Source: an uncultured SAR86 cluster bacterium
GTDB taxonomy: Bacteria; Pseudomonadota; Gammaproteobacteria; Magnimaribacterales; D2472
Length of the DNA stretch: 33,547 nt
Direction: 5' to 3'
NCBI GenBank assembly: GCA_902515775.1
Contig: CABXVU010000014.1
Coordinates: forward strand, 1 to 33,547
Part shown: piece by piece, positions 8,411 through 16,236 of the stretch
Position numbering within the stretch: position 1 is the first letter of the stretch
Layout of the letters: each line of letters starts with the position of its first letter
The notes under the pieces: generated by a model
The model's input: only the letters and a program-made list of their open reading frames with translations
The model's database searches: none
Told to the model about the DNA's origin: nothing
Program-made: the position numbers and the translations under genes

Positions 8411-9169
8411 CTAGATATATTTTTCTTTGTATAAATTAACAAATTTATCATTCGTCATTATTTTTTCTACCTTTTTTAAATCTTGCGGGGTGTCGACGCC
8501 AAGAATTGGGGAGGTAGATAAAACCCCTTGTATTGAAAAATCATTTTCAATAAGTCTCATCATATCTATAGATTCAACCTCTTCGAGAGGTGTTGGTGGA
8601 AGACTAACATAATTATTGAGAGCTTTTTTTGTCAGACCTATCATGCCTAGCTGTCTATAACCACTTATGCAGTTATTTGGAATATGCGATCTTGAGAAAA
8701 AATGAATAGTTAGATTCTTGTCGAGAGCTACTTTTACTGTATTAGGATCTTCAAGGCCTTCATCTGAGATAGGAAAAACTAAATTTACTACTTCAAGTTC
8801 ATTATTAGAAAATGCTTGTTTAAGATTACCGATATCTTCAGGAAAAATTTGAGGCTCATCTCCTTGCAACAAAAGCACTAAATCAAAATGCAGGCCATCA
8901 TTTCTAAGAATATCTAATGTCTCTTTTGCCCGTTCAGTAGCTCTCTTATGGGAATGACTAGTTAATACCGAAGGTATTTCAAATTGATTAGCCCAATCTA
9001 TGATTTCTTGATCTGGTGAAGCAATCACTAAATTATCGCAGACTCCTGACAAAAGCGCTCTTTCATAACAGTGAGCTAACATTGGAATATTAAGGATCTT
9101 TTTAAGCGGTTTTCCAGGAAAGCGAGATGATGCCATTCTTGCCGGAATAACTCCTAAAGTATTTTTCAT
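8411..9169 (-). CDS. KdsB-like CMP-sugar (ulosonate) cytidylyltransferase
   Basis: 252 residues, the size of KdsB. The family transfers CMP from CTP to the 2-OH of a 3-deoxy-2-ulosonic acid such as KDO. Seen: the nucleotide-binding start IPARMASSRFPGKPL, the metal Asp in LQGDEP (D104), FSRSHIP, and the second metal Asp in GVDTPQDL (D226). It departs from standard KdsB: SGTERLAE becomes KRATERAKE, and the conserved RHLGIY reads YRQLGMI (Q173 for His). Both regions face the sugar in KdsB structures, so a non-KDO substrate is inferred. The ATG overlaps the aldolase stop by 4 nt (ATGA). A housekeeping kdsB probably exists elsewhere; it is not visible here. Confidence 0.8.
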   Translation of the reverse strand: MKNTLGVIPARMASSRFPGKPLKKILNIPMLAHCYERALLSGVCDNLVIASPDQEIIDWANQFEIPSVLTSHSHKRATERAKETLDILRNDGLHFDLVLLLQGDEPQIFPEDIGNLKQAFSNNELEVVNLVFPISDEGLEDPNTVKVALDKNLTIHFFSRSHIPNNCISGYRQLGMIGLTKKALNNYVSLPPTPLEEVESIDMMRLIENDFSIQGVLSTSPILGVDTPQDLKKVEKIMTNDKFVNLYKEKYI

Positions 9170-9894
9170 TTTAAGTTAAAAGGAAGTCTTGCAGTCACAT
9201 CTAACATTCTGATATCAACACTAAAAGCAACCATATTATACCCTTTATCACTTAGTTCATTTATTTTGTCTTTGTCTGGTTCAACAAGATGGTACCCGCA
9301 TTTAATGCCCTCCTCTTTTGCTGCAGATAATATAATTTTTTCAGCATTATAAAATTCATCGGTATCAAATTTTCCTGGATCATTTAAGGACGCTGAAAGA
9401 TCATATGGACCAATAAAATAACCATTTATATTCTTAGAAAAAATTTCTTTACAATTTTTTAAGCCCTTTTTAGATTCAATTTGAACATATATTTCAATTT
9501 CATCTAATTTTTGATTTATATATATTTTTTTTGCAGAATTTTCCCCATATCCTTGAGCTCTAGCTAGGCCCATACCTCTAATTCCACCAGGTGGATATTG
9601 GCATGCTGAAATTATGCTCTCTGTTTGATGAACAGTTTCTACCATTGGAGCTAAAATGCCTTTAGCCCCAGCATCTAAAACCCTTTTTATCTGTGAAGGA
9701 TCATGCGCAGACAATCTAACAAATGGCTTTGACCCTGCTAAATCTATAACTCTAATTAATTGTTCAGCTTGATTAATATCAATGGTGCTATGCTCAAGAT
9801 CAATTACAATCCATTCATACCCAGCATTAGCAAAAATTTCGGCTATAGATTCATTAGGCAAGCTTAACCATGTACCGATAGAAAGTTTACTCAT
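9166..9894 (-). CDS. HpcH/HpaI family aldolase (pyruvate-type class II aldolase)
   Basis: 242 residues, one (beta/alpha)8 barrel. The family makes or cleaves 2-keto-3-deoxy-4-hydroxy acids from pyruvate plus an aldehyde, with a divalent metal. Key residues align with HpcH/HpaI: the base His in VIDLEHSTID, Arg in FVRLSAHDP, the metal Glu in YVQIESKKG and the metal Asp in GPYDLSASL. The signature YPPGGIRGMG is present. The gene overlaps the KdsB-like gene by 4 nt and follows the hydroxyacid dehydrogenase after 12 nt. Sitting next to a CMP-ulosonate synthase, it could build the 3-deoxy-2-keto acid that the latter activates. That role is inference; catabolic relatives (HpaI, GarL, RhmA) are equally similar in motif. 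Confidence 0.85.
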   Translation of the reverse strand: MSKLSIGTWLSLPNESIAEIFANAGYEWIVIDLEHSTIDINQAEQLIRVIDLAGSKPFVRLSAHDPSQIKRVLDAGAKGILAPMVETVHQTESIISACQYPPGGIRGMGLARAQGYGENSAKKIYINQKLDEIEIYVQIESKKGLKNCKEIFSKNINGYFIGPYDLSASLNDPGKFDTDEFYNAEKIILSAAKEEGIKCGYHLVEPDKDKINELSDKGYNMVAFSVDIRMLDVTARLPFNLK

Positions 9895-9906
9895 AAAGCT
9901 AGTCTG

Positions 9907-10872
9907 TTAGGTGATATTAACATTATCATCTAATCCATTTATAGCAGCCATACCCATTGAAAGAATGCCTTCATTTGTGAGGCTGGACCGATGCGAAGTT
10001 CCAAAAAAGTTTTTTAATTTAAACAATGAATTATTTATCGCAGGCTCTTCCTTGTAAACATCAAATCCTGCATAACTATAGGGATTTTCAGATAGAAAAA
10101 TATAAAGATCCTTCTCATTTACAATCCCGCCTCTTGCCGTATTAACAATGCAAACATTTGATCTCAATTTATTTAATTCATCTAACGAGATTATATTCTC
10201 AGTAGATGTAGTTAAGGGAAGATGAATGCTTAATATGTCTGCTTCTTTTAATACCTGTTGTAAAGACATTTGCTTTATCAAATTAGGTTCAATATTTAAA
10301 TTTGATGAGATGTCTGATATTTCCTGCCTGGAAAATTTTTTTTCATCAAAAAATAAAATCTTGCAATCAAACGGTTGCAAAAGTGATGCCAATTTTTGAC
10401 CAATATTTCCAAATCCAAGCAATCCAATATTTTTTCCATAAAGCTCTGATCCTTTTTCTTGAGACCAATTACCATTCATTATGTCTATGTTATTGTCCTG
10501 AATTTTTTTTAGTCCAATCAACATTAAAGTAAGTGCCAATTCTGCAACACTTTGTTTATTTACACCTGGGGTATATCCTAACCTGATATTTCTTTTTTTT
10601 AAGAGATTCAAGTCAAGATTATTTAAACCTACGCCGTATTTACTAATAACTTTTAACTTGGCAAGTTTTGCAAGAATTTGCTCAGTTAAATCTTCAATCC
10701 CAATAATTGCTTTTGTTGCAGGCATCAAAAAGTCAGCTAATTCATCTCCATGAAGAGTTTTACCAAAATTATTAAGAATGACTGACGAGTACTTGCTTTT
10801 AAGATTATTAACCAGGTCATCATTTTTAGAGAAGGACCTTGACGCAACTGCAACTGTATCTATGGTATTCAA
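9907..10872 (-). CDS. D-isomer-specific 2-hydroxyacid dehydrogenase (SerA/phosphoglycerate dehydrogenase-like)
   Basis: 321 residues. Family members reduce 2-keto acids or oxidise D-2-hydroxy acids with NAD(P). The Rossmann motif is GLLGFGNIGQKL (about 150-161). The catalytic trio is R247 (NTARGGIVNE), E276 (EEPAIN) and H294 (FGTSHRSSLT). The usual TPHIA/TPHIG context of the His is changed to TSHRS. Residues before the Rossmann fold (VISKYGVGLNNLDL, GVNKQSVAELAL) are typical of the phosphoglycerate dehydrogenase branch, but no C-terminal ACT domain is present, arguing against a biosynthetic SerA. It is separated by 4 nt from the IMPase gene and 12 nt from the aldolase gene, so it probably modifies an intermediate of the same pathway. 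Confidence 0.83.
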   Translation of the reverse strand: MNTIDTVAVASRSFSKNDDLVNNLKSKYSSVILNNFGKTLHGDELADFLMPATKAIIGIEDLTEQILAKLAKLKVISKYGVGLNNLDLNLLKKRNIRLGYTPGVNKQSVAELALTLMLIGLKKIQDNNIDIMNGNWSQEKGSELYGKNIGLLGFGNIGQKLASLLQPFDCKILFFDEKKFSRQEISDISSNLNIEPNLIKQMSLQQVLKEADILSIHLPLTTSTENIISLDELNKLRSNVCIVNTARGGIVNEKDLYIFLSENPYSYAGFDVYKEEPAINNSLFKLKNFFGTSHRSSLTNEGILSMGMAAINGLDDNVNIT

Positions 10873-10876
10873 ATTA

Positions 10877-11617
10877 TTAATCTATTTTACCGTTAGTAAA
10901 TTTTGCATTTACCCTATAATCGGTTTGTAAGTTTGTAATTAAAGCAAGTCCTCCTGCAGCATTAACAATAGCTGCGCCAGCTGCGATATCCCAGAGAAAA
11001 ATTCCATCTTCTTGATAAGTCTCAGCTTTTCCTGAGGCAACATAGCATGCAGCAAGGGCTGCAGATCCAATCATTCTAATTTTTTTCCATGCCTGGAAAT
11101 TAGCTATCATTTCACTGAACTCACTATCAGAATAATTTGTTTTGGCTGGAATTCCAGTAACTAATGTGGACTCACTTTTAAGTGTTAGAGAAGAGACATT
11201 AATTTCTCTATCATTAATATATGCATTTGATTCATGATGGCCACAATACATCTCATCATGATTAAAGTCATATATAACTCCAAGTATGGGATTCATGTTT
11301 TGCATAAGGGCTATTGAAACGCAACTTATAGGAATACCCCTTAAGAAATTTGAAGTTCCATCAAGAGGGTCTACAATCCAAAATAAGCTATCAAGTTCTC
11401 CGTTTGACCCAGTCTCCTCTCCTAAAATTGGATATGAACTATCAGAACTTATATGATCTTTAATAATTTTTTCGGTATCAATATCTAACTGAAGTTTAAG
11501 ATCTCTCCCAGAATTTGATAATATTTCTTGGTTTTTTCCTTGTGCATCGATTATAAACTCACCAGCTAATAAAGCAGCAGATTTTGCAGTGTTAAGGCAT
11601 TGATTTAAATCAAGCAT
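10877..11617 (-). CDS. Inositol-monophosphatase family sugar phosphatase
   Basis: 246 residues. Mg-dependent phosphatase of the IMPase/FBPase/CysQ superfamily. The metal site is complete: GEETG (E67/E68), DPLDGTSNF (D83, D86) and LWDIAAG (D210). Family members hydrolyse inositol, sugar or nucleotide phosphates; motifs alone do not separate these. Its start overlaps the SIS isomerase gene by 8 nt, and the hydroxyacid dehydrogenase follows 4 nt downstream. In this position a sugar-phosphate substrate, perhaps the isomerase product, is the natural guess. In a KDO-like route it would play the part normally taken by KdsC, a HAD phosphatase. Confidence 0.87.
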   Translation of the reverse strand: MLDLNQCLNTAKSAALLAGEFIIDAQGKNQEILSNSGRDLKLQLDIDTEKIIKDHISSDSSYPILGEETGSNGELDSLFWIVDPLDGTSNFLRGIPISCVSIALMQNMNPILGVIYDFNHDEMYCGHHESNAYINDREINVSSLTLKSESTLVTGIPAKTNYSDSEFSEMIANFQAWKKIRMIGSAALAACYVASGKAETYQEDGIFLWDIAAGAAIVNAAGGLALITNLQTDYRVNAKFTNGKID

Positions 11618-12188
11618 TCAAGAATTTTTCTCTAAAATAGGATCCAACCAAACCACAAACCACCATATGCAAATCTTCAGCGGGGCCATATTCACCAACT
11701 TTAGTTGGAACATGAATATTTAAATTACAATTTTCTTTTAAATATCCACCATCAAAGGCAGTTAGTCCAACCACAAAAATTCTATTTTCTTTTGCATATT
11801 CAACTGCTTTGATTAAATTTTTAGAGTTACCTGAGGCAGAAATACATACAATATTATCTCCAGGCTTTGCTAACGTTTGAAGCTGTTGTAAAAAAATATT
11901 TTCGTATCCATCATCATTTGCAATTGCAGTTATTACGGCTTGATTATCACAAAGACTGATTGCTCGAAAAGGTTTGTCAAATTGCCGACTTCCAAGGGAC
12001 ACATCATTAACAAAATGAGTGGCAGTAGATGCGCTGCCTCCATTACCAAGAAAAAATGTTGTAGTTTGAGATTCTCTTGATTCTAGAAGTAAATCTGCAA
12101 ATTGGCCTATAGCTTTTCGATCTAATTGAGAAATAAGATCGGATAAATACTCCAAGTAATTATTTGAGAATGATGAAGATGAGTTCAT
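11610..12188 (-). CDS. SIS-domain sugar-phosphate isomerase, GmhA-like
   Basis: 192 residues from the chosen start, the size of GmhA (sedoheptulose-7-phosphate isomerase) and lacking the CBS domains of KdsD. SIS motifs: FFLGNGGSASTATHF (about 46-60) and ISASGNSKNLIKA for phosphate binding. GmhA residues are only partly kept. The zinc-site HIAAEL becomes HFVNDV, and the TARIQEMH region becomes EYGPAEDLH, so it is a divergent subfamily. The frame opens 22 codons earlier, but TTAGGA lies 6 nt before the ATG at 12188, which also leaves a normal 13-nt gap after the oxidoreductase gene rather than a 53-nt overlap. Likely interconverts a ketose and an aldose phosphate for the sugar pathway. Confidence 0.82.
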   Translation of the reverse strand: MNSSSSFSNNYLEYLSDLISQLDRKAIGQFADLLLESRESQTTTFFLGNGGSASTATHFVNDVSLGSRQFDKPFRAISLCDNQAVITAIANDDGYENIFLQQLQTLAKPGDNIVCISASGNSKNLIKAVEYAKENRIFVVGLTAFDGGYLKENCNLNIHVPTKVGEYGPAEDLHMVVCGLVGSYFREKFLNA

Positions 12189-12201
12189 GATAAATCCTAA
12201 T

Positions 12202-13224
12202 TTAATTATAGTATTTCTTTTTCCATTCAGGGTCAGCTTTATATATAGTTTCAACTAACTTCATAGTTTCTATAGCATCTTCAATACTTCCTCTTTCAAT
12301 TTCTAAGTTATTAGCCAAACAATTAAAAAAATACTTTATTTCATTGTCCCATGATACATCTTCATTATATTTTTTAGTTGACTCTTTTGGATTCCCTTTA
12401 TCTTTTTCAGGATTTGAGGTAATTATTCGAAGCGTCTCATCACCATAACTTTTTGAGCCTGTTAGCAAGCCTCCAAGTATAAGTGAGCCTTTTTGAAGAG
12501 TAATTTCTAAATTAAATATATGTCGCCACTGAGTAGCTGATGAATGAACTTGGGCAACTACTCCATTTGGAGATTGCATCAATATATATGCATTATCCTC
12601 GACATCATAATTCCAAAATGCATTATCTATAAATGAAAAAACTTTTGAAAAATCCTCTCCAGATAAATACCGGATAAGATCAAGCATATGTATTCCTTGA
12701 TCTAATAATATGCCTCCTCCTGATTCCTCTCTTTTGGTCCGCCAATCAGTTTGATTAAAGCTTATCATTTGTGATTTTCCATAGACACCTTTTAGATTTA
12801 TAACGTTTCCATAAATGTTGCTATCAATTATTGATTTAGCTTCTTCTACAGATAAATGAAATCTGTGGTTGAAGCCATACATTAATTTCTGCGAAGGATA
12901 TTTTTCATAAATTTTCTTTACCTTTAAAAGTTCTTCGAGTGTTCTTGCTGGCGGCTTTTCGCAAAAAACATCAAGGCCTTTTTTTAGACTTAACGAGACG
13001 GCATCTGAGGCATATTTATTTGGTAGGCTGATAAAAACAATATCTAAATCAGCCTTTAAAATGAGGTCTTGATAGTTATCAAAAACATTTACTCCGTCAG
13101 GGATTTTATCTCTAGCAATCGGATTTACTTCTGAGATATCAGTTACCCTAAAAGAAGAATTTTTAATTATTGAAGAGTATCTTTTTTTTCCTACAACGCC
13201 ATATCCAGCTATACCCACCCTCAT
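12202..13224 (-). CDS. Gfo/Idh/MocA family NAD(P)-dependent oxidoreductase
   Basis: 340 residues. The N-terminal Rossmann domain begins at MRVGIAGYGVVGKK, and the family motif CEKPPA (E89-K90-P91) is present. The C-terminal alpha/beta substrate domain has GGGILLDQGIHMLD, giving the catalytic pair D173 and H177. Members oxidise or reduce sugar hydroxyls (inositol, glucose-fructose, UDP-HexNAcA at C3). No signal peptide is seen, so it acts in the cytoplasm. It sits between the secreted sugar dehydrogenase (5 nt) and the SIS isomerase (13 nt), suggesting that it modifies a sugar or nucleotide sugar made by this cluster. Confidence 0.87.
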   Translation of the reverse strand: MRVGIAGYGVVGKKRYSSIIKNSSFRVTDISEVNPIARDKIPDGVNVFDNYQDLILKADLDIVFISLPNKYASDAVSLSLKKGLDVFCEKPPARTLEELLKVKKIYEKYPSQKLMYGFNHRFHLSVEEAKSIIDSNIYGNVINLKGVYGKSQMISFNQTDWRTKREESGGGILLDQGIHMLDLIRYLSGEDFSKVFSFIDNAFWNYDVEDNAYILMQSPNGVVAQVHSSATQWRHIFNLEITLQKGSLILGGLLTGSKSYGDETLRIITSNPEKDKGNPKESTKKYNEDVSWDNEIKYFFNCLANNLEIERGSIEDAIETMKLVETIYKADPEWKKKYYN

Positions 13225-13229
13225 AATAA

Positions 13230-14342
13230 TTATTTATAAGTAATTCTATAAATAACATTTGCCCTGTCATCAGATAGTAACAAACTTCCATCTTTTAGCA
13301 TCATTGGTGCAGATGGTCGGCCAAATACCTTTTCATCTCTTAGCCAGCCAGTTACAAAATCATAAGTATTTAAAATATTTCCCTGATCATCCATCTCAAC
13401 ACGAATAAGTTTGTAACCAACTTTTTCAGTTCGGTTCCATGATCCATGTAATGCGATAAAAAGATTATTTCTCATTTTTTTAGGGAACATATTGCCGTCA
13501 TAAAAAGTAACTCCAGTTGGTGCAACATGAGCTCCAAGTTCCAATATAGGATCAACGAAATCATAGCCAGAATTAATGTTGCCATACTCAGGATCCATAA
13601 CATCATTTGCATGTTTATATGGAAAACCAAAGAATTGACCCTCAAAATCAAGCCTATTTAGCTCACATGACGGAGAATCATCTCCAAGCCAATCCCTACC
13701 ATTATCTGTAAAATAAAGCTGATCGCTAATAGGGTGAAAATCAAATCCAACAGTGTTTCTTACTCCTTTAGCTACATAATTTAGATTGCCGTTGCTAAGT
13801 TTTAAAATTGAAGCATATTGAGGATTATCTGATAAACAGATATTACACGGAGCACCTATGTTGAAATAAAGACTGCCTTCCTGATCGTGCTTAAGCCACT
13901 TCCAACCGTGCCATTTATCAGAAGGCAAATTATCTACTACAAGTATCTTTTCTGGTAAGTCAGAATTCATGGAATAATTAGCAACCCAATTTTCAATATT
14001 TTCAATTTTCCAAATCTGGCTTATCTCTGAAAAATATAAGTCTCCGTTAAATAAACTTACTCCTGTTGAATAAGTTAAGTCTTCTGCAATGACAATTTTT
14101 AAATCGATCTGGCCATTATTATCTGTATCTTTAAGAGCTAATATTTTGCCATTTCGTTCTCCTACAAAGATAGTCCCATTGACTCCCTCAACCATTTGCC
14201 TAGGTGAATCAAGATTTTCGGCAAAAATTGAGATGCTGAATCCCTCATCAAGTGATAATTTCTTAAGATCAATAGCAAGTGAATTCAAAGAAAAAATCAG
14301 AAAAAAGACAGAAAAAAATAAATAATTATTTTTCATTAACAT
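13230..14342 (-). CDS. Secreted PQQ-dependent glucose/sorbosone dehydrogenase-like protein
   Basis: 370 residues from the chosen start. A Sec signal peptide (LFFSVFFLIFSLNSLA, cleavage likely after SLA) leads to a beta-propeller of the GSDH family. That family oxidises sugars with PQQ in the periplasm. Typical segments are SPRQMVEG, KWHGWKWL, GVRNTVGFDFHP, GAHVAPTGVTFYDG and ALHGSWNR. The Cys-x-x-Cys in GAPCNICLSDN is unremarked in the canonical enzyme. The frame starts five codons earlier, but GGAGG (14349-14353) lies 6 nt before the ATG at 14342 and decides the start; this overlaps the dehydratase gene by 17 nt. A periplasmic protein inside a run of cytoplasmic nucleotide-sugar genes is unusual. 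PQQ synthesis genes are not in the window. Confidence 0.85.
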   Translation of the reverse strand: MLMKNNYLFFSVFFLIFSLNSLAIDLKKLSLDEGFSISIFAENLDSPRQMVEGVNGTIFVGERNGKILALKDTDNNGQIDLKIVIAEDLTYSTGVSLFNGDLYFSEISQIWKIENIENWVANYSMNSDLPEKILVVDNLPSDKWHGWKWLKHDQEGSLYFNIGAPCNICLSDNPQYASILKLSNGNLNYVAKGVRNTVGFDFHPISDQLYFTDNGRDWLGDDSPSCELNRLDFEGQFFGFPYKHANDVMDPEYGNINSGYDFVDPILELGAHVAPTGVTFYDGNMFPKKMRNNLFIALHGSWNRTEKVGYKLIRVEMDDQGNILNTYDFVTGWLRDEKVFGRPSAPMMLKDGSLLLSDDRANVIYRITYK

Positions 14343-16236
14343 TAAATCCCTCCACATTACTTTTCATTATATCAATTAGTTTATTCCCATCATCTTCCTC
14401 TATTGCAAGCATGATATCTTTAAGTATGGAATTTATTTGATTAAGATTTGGAAATTCTTCCATAGATTTAAATATTTTTGGATGTTTTGTTGGCAGTTGA
14501 TCGCCTGAAATAAGAAGTTCTTCATACATTTTTTCACCCTCTCTGAGGCCAATTTCAATAATTTCAATTCCATCATTTTCTTTTCCAGAAGATATATTTC
14601 TGCCAGATAAATGTATTAATTTTTTTGCAATATCATAGATCTTTAGCTGCTCTCCCATATCAAGAATGAACACTTCTCCACCACTTGTCATTTGAGAGGC
14701 TTGAAGAACTAAATTTGATGCCTCTGGAATAGTCATAAAATATCTTGTTACATGTTTGTGAGTCACGGTAACTGGCCCACCTTGAGAAATTTGTTCTAAA
14801 AATATTGGTATCACTGATCCAGAGGAGTTGAGGACATTACCAAATCTTACAATTGAAAATTTTGTATCAGAATTTTCATCGTTAATGGATTGAATAGTCA
14901 TTTCTGCCATTCTTTTTGAAGCACCCATTACATTTTTTGGTCTTACAGCCTTATCAGTAGAAATCATTACAAATGAATCGACTTTAAAATCAGAAGCGGT
15001 CTTCGCTAGATTGTATGTCCCAATAATATTATTTTCACAAGCACTGATAATATTGTAAGACATTTGAACTAAAGGAACGTGCTTGTATGCTGCAGCATGG
15101 AAAACATTATTAATATTAAAAGCTGTAAAAATTGATTTTAAATTTCTTAAATTTCTAATATCTCCCAATATTGGTATTATCTTTGTCTTAATTCCTTTAG
15201 TGGATTTAATTGCCTTGCATTCATTTTCAAGTTTGAATAAGTTATATTCAGAGTTATCAAAAAGAATAATTGTTTCAGGTTCATTATCCAGTAGCTGTCT
15301 TGAAACCTCTGAGCCAATAGAACCACCAGCTCCTGTAACTAGTATATTTCTATCTTGAACATGATTTATAACATTCTTAGAAACTCTTGCTCTCGGCAGC
15401 AAATCATCTAAAGAAAGGTTTTGGATATCTGTCATTTTCTTTTGATCAGAAATTAATTCGTGAAATGATGGAACTGTTCTAACTGCTACTTTAATTTTTT
15501 CTAACTTTGAAATGATCTTTCTTCTTCTCTCGGTATCAATGCTTGGAATTGCAAGCAAAACTTCTAAATCATTATATTGTTCTCGTAATTGAACCAATTG
15601 CTCAAACTTTCCAAGTATTGGAATATTATTAATTTGACGATCCTTAAGGTCCTTAGAATCATCAAAAAATGCAAGTAATTTTTTTGAAGGATCAAGCAAC
15701 ACTGATGTAAGTAATTCATTTCCTGATTCTCCAGCTCCATAAATTACAATATTTTTTGCATCATCATTTAGGTGGTGAGGATATAGGAGATATTTAGCAA
15801 TATCTCTGGATACGTTAATAAAAGCATAAAATACTGCTGAAAGTAACATTCCTTGCAAAATTGCTACTGACAAAAATGAAGTTGAAATTATTGAGAATTG
15901 ATAAATGTGAATAATTGACCAAGAAAAACCAAAAACTAATGATCCTGTTAGACTAATAAAGATAGAGTCCTTTGAATCAAAAAACTTTATTAAAGACTTA
16001 TAAAAACCTAATACATACATGTAGGATAGAGATAAAACTATGGGTATAAAAAAAGATTGCCACTGAGAATAAAAGATTTGCCAAATATTTGACGAAAATT
16101 CTGATGCAATGTATGTTGCCATTGGTGGCCCAAAAACAATCCAACAACTGAAACCTAAAATAAAATCACTTAATATAATTATTAAAAGTTTTTTATTCCT
16201 TGTGAGGTTTTTAAGTTTTAAACCTATTAGATTCAT
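14326..16236 (-). CDS. WbpM/CapD/PglF-type membrane nucleoside-diphosphate-sugar 4,6-dehydratase
   Basis: 636 residues. Four hydrophobic segments lie in about residues 18-140. A CoA-binding-like Rossmann domain follows (IVIYGAGESGNEL), then the extended SDR domain (about 295-590) with TGAGGSIGSE (301-310) and HAAAYKHVPL. The active site reads STDKAVRPKNVMGASKR: S426-T-D-K429, and M437 stands where ordinary SDRs have Tyr, with K441 four residues on. This Met replacement is normal for the WbpM/PglF class, which converts UDP-GlcNAc to the 4-keto-6-deoxy sugar at the inner membrane. It overlaps the upstream epimerase gene by 4 nt. The likely product feeds the small reductase and the PglC-like transferase next door. 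Confidence 0.92.
   Translation of the reverse strand: MNLIGLKLKNLTRNKKLLIIILSDFILGFSCWIVFGPPMATYIASEFSSNIWQIFYSQWQSFFIPIVLSLSYMYVLGFYKSLIKFFDSKDSIFISLTGSLVFGFSWSIIHIYQFSIISTSFLSVAILQGMLLSAVFYAFINVSRDIAKYLLYPHHLNDDAKNIVIYGAGESGNELLTSVLLDPSKKLLAFFDDSKDLKDRQINNIPILGKFEQLVQLREQYNDLEVLLAIPSIDTERRRKIISKLEKIKVAVRTVPSFHELISDQKKMTDIQNLSLDDLLPRARVSKNVINHVQDRNILVTGAGGSIGSEVSRQLLDNEPETIILFDNSEYNLFKLENECKAIKSTKGIKTKIIPILGDIRNLRNLKSIFTAFNINNVFHAAAYKHVPLVQMSYNIISACENNIIGTYNLAKTASDFKVDSFVMISTDKAVRPKNVMGASKRMAEMTIQSINDENSDTKFSIVRFGNVLNSSGSVIPIFLEQISQGGPVTVTHKHVTRYFMTIPEASNLVLQASQMTSGGEVFILDMGEQLKIYDIAKKLIHLSGRNISSGKENDGIEIIEIGLREGEKMYEELLISGDQLPTKHPKIFKSMEEFPNLNQINSILKDIMLAIEEDDGNKLIDIMKSNVEGFNVNEK

Noticed and set aside
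14326-16236. Missing catalytic Tyr in the WbpM-like dehydratase flagged as a defect
   Set aside because: Met at this position is the normal state of the WbpM/PglF class, unlike in the SDR at 25017-25781.
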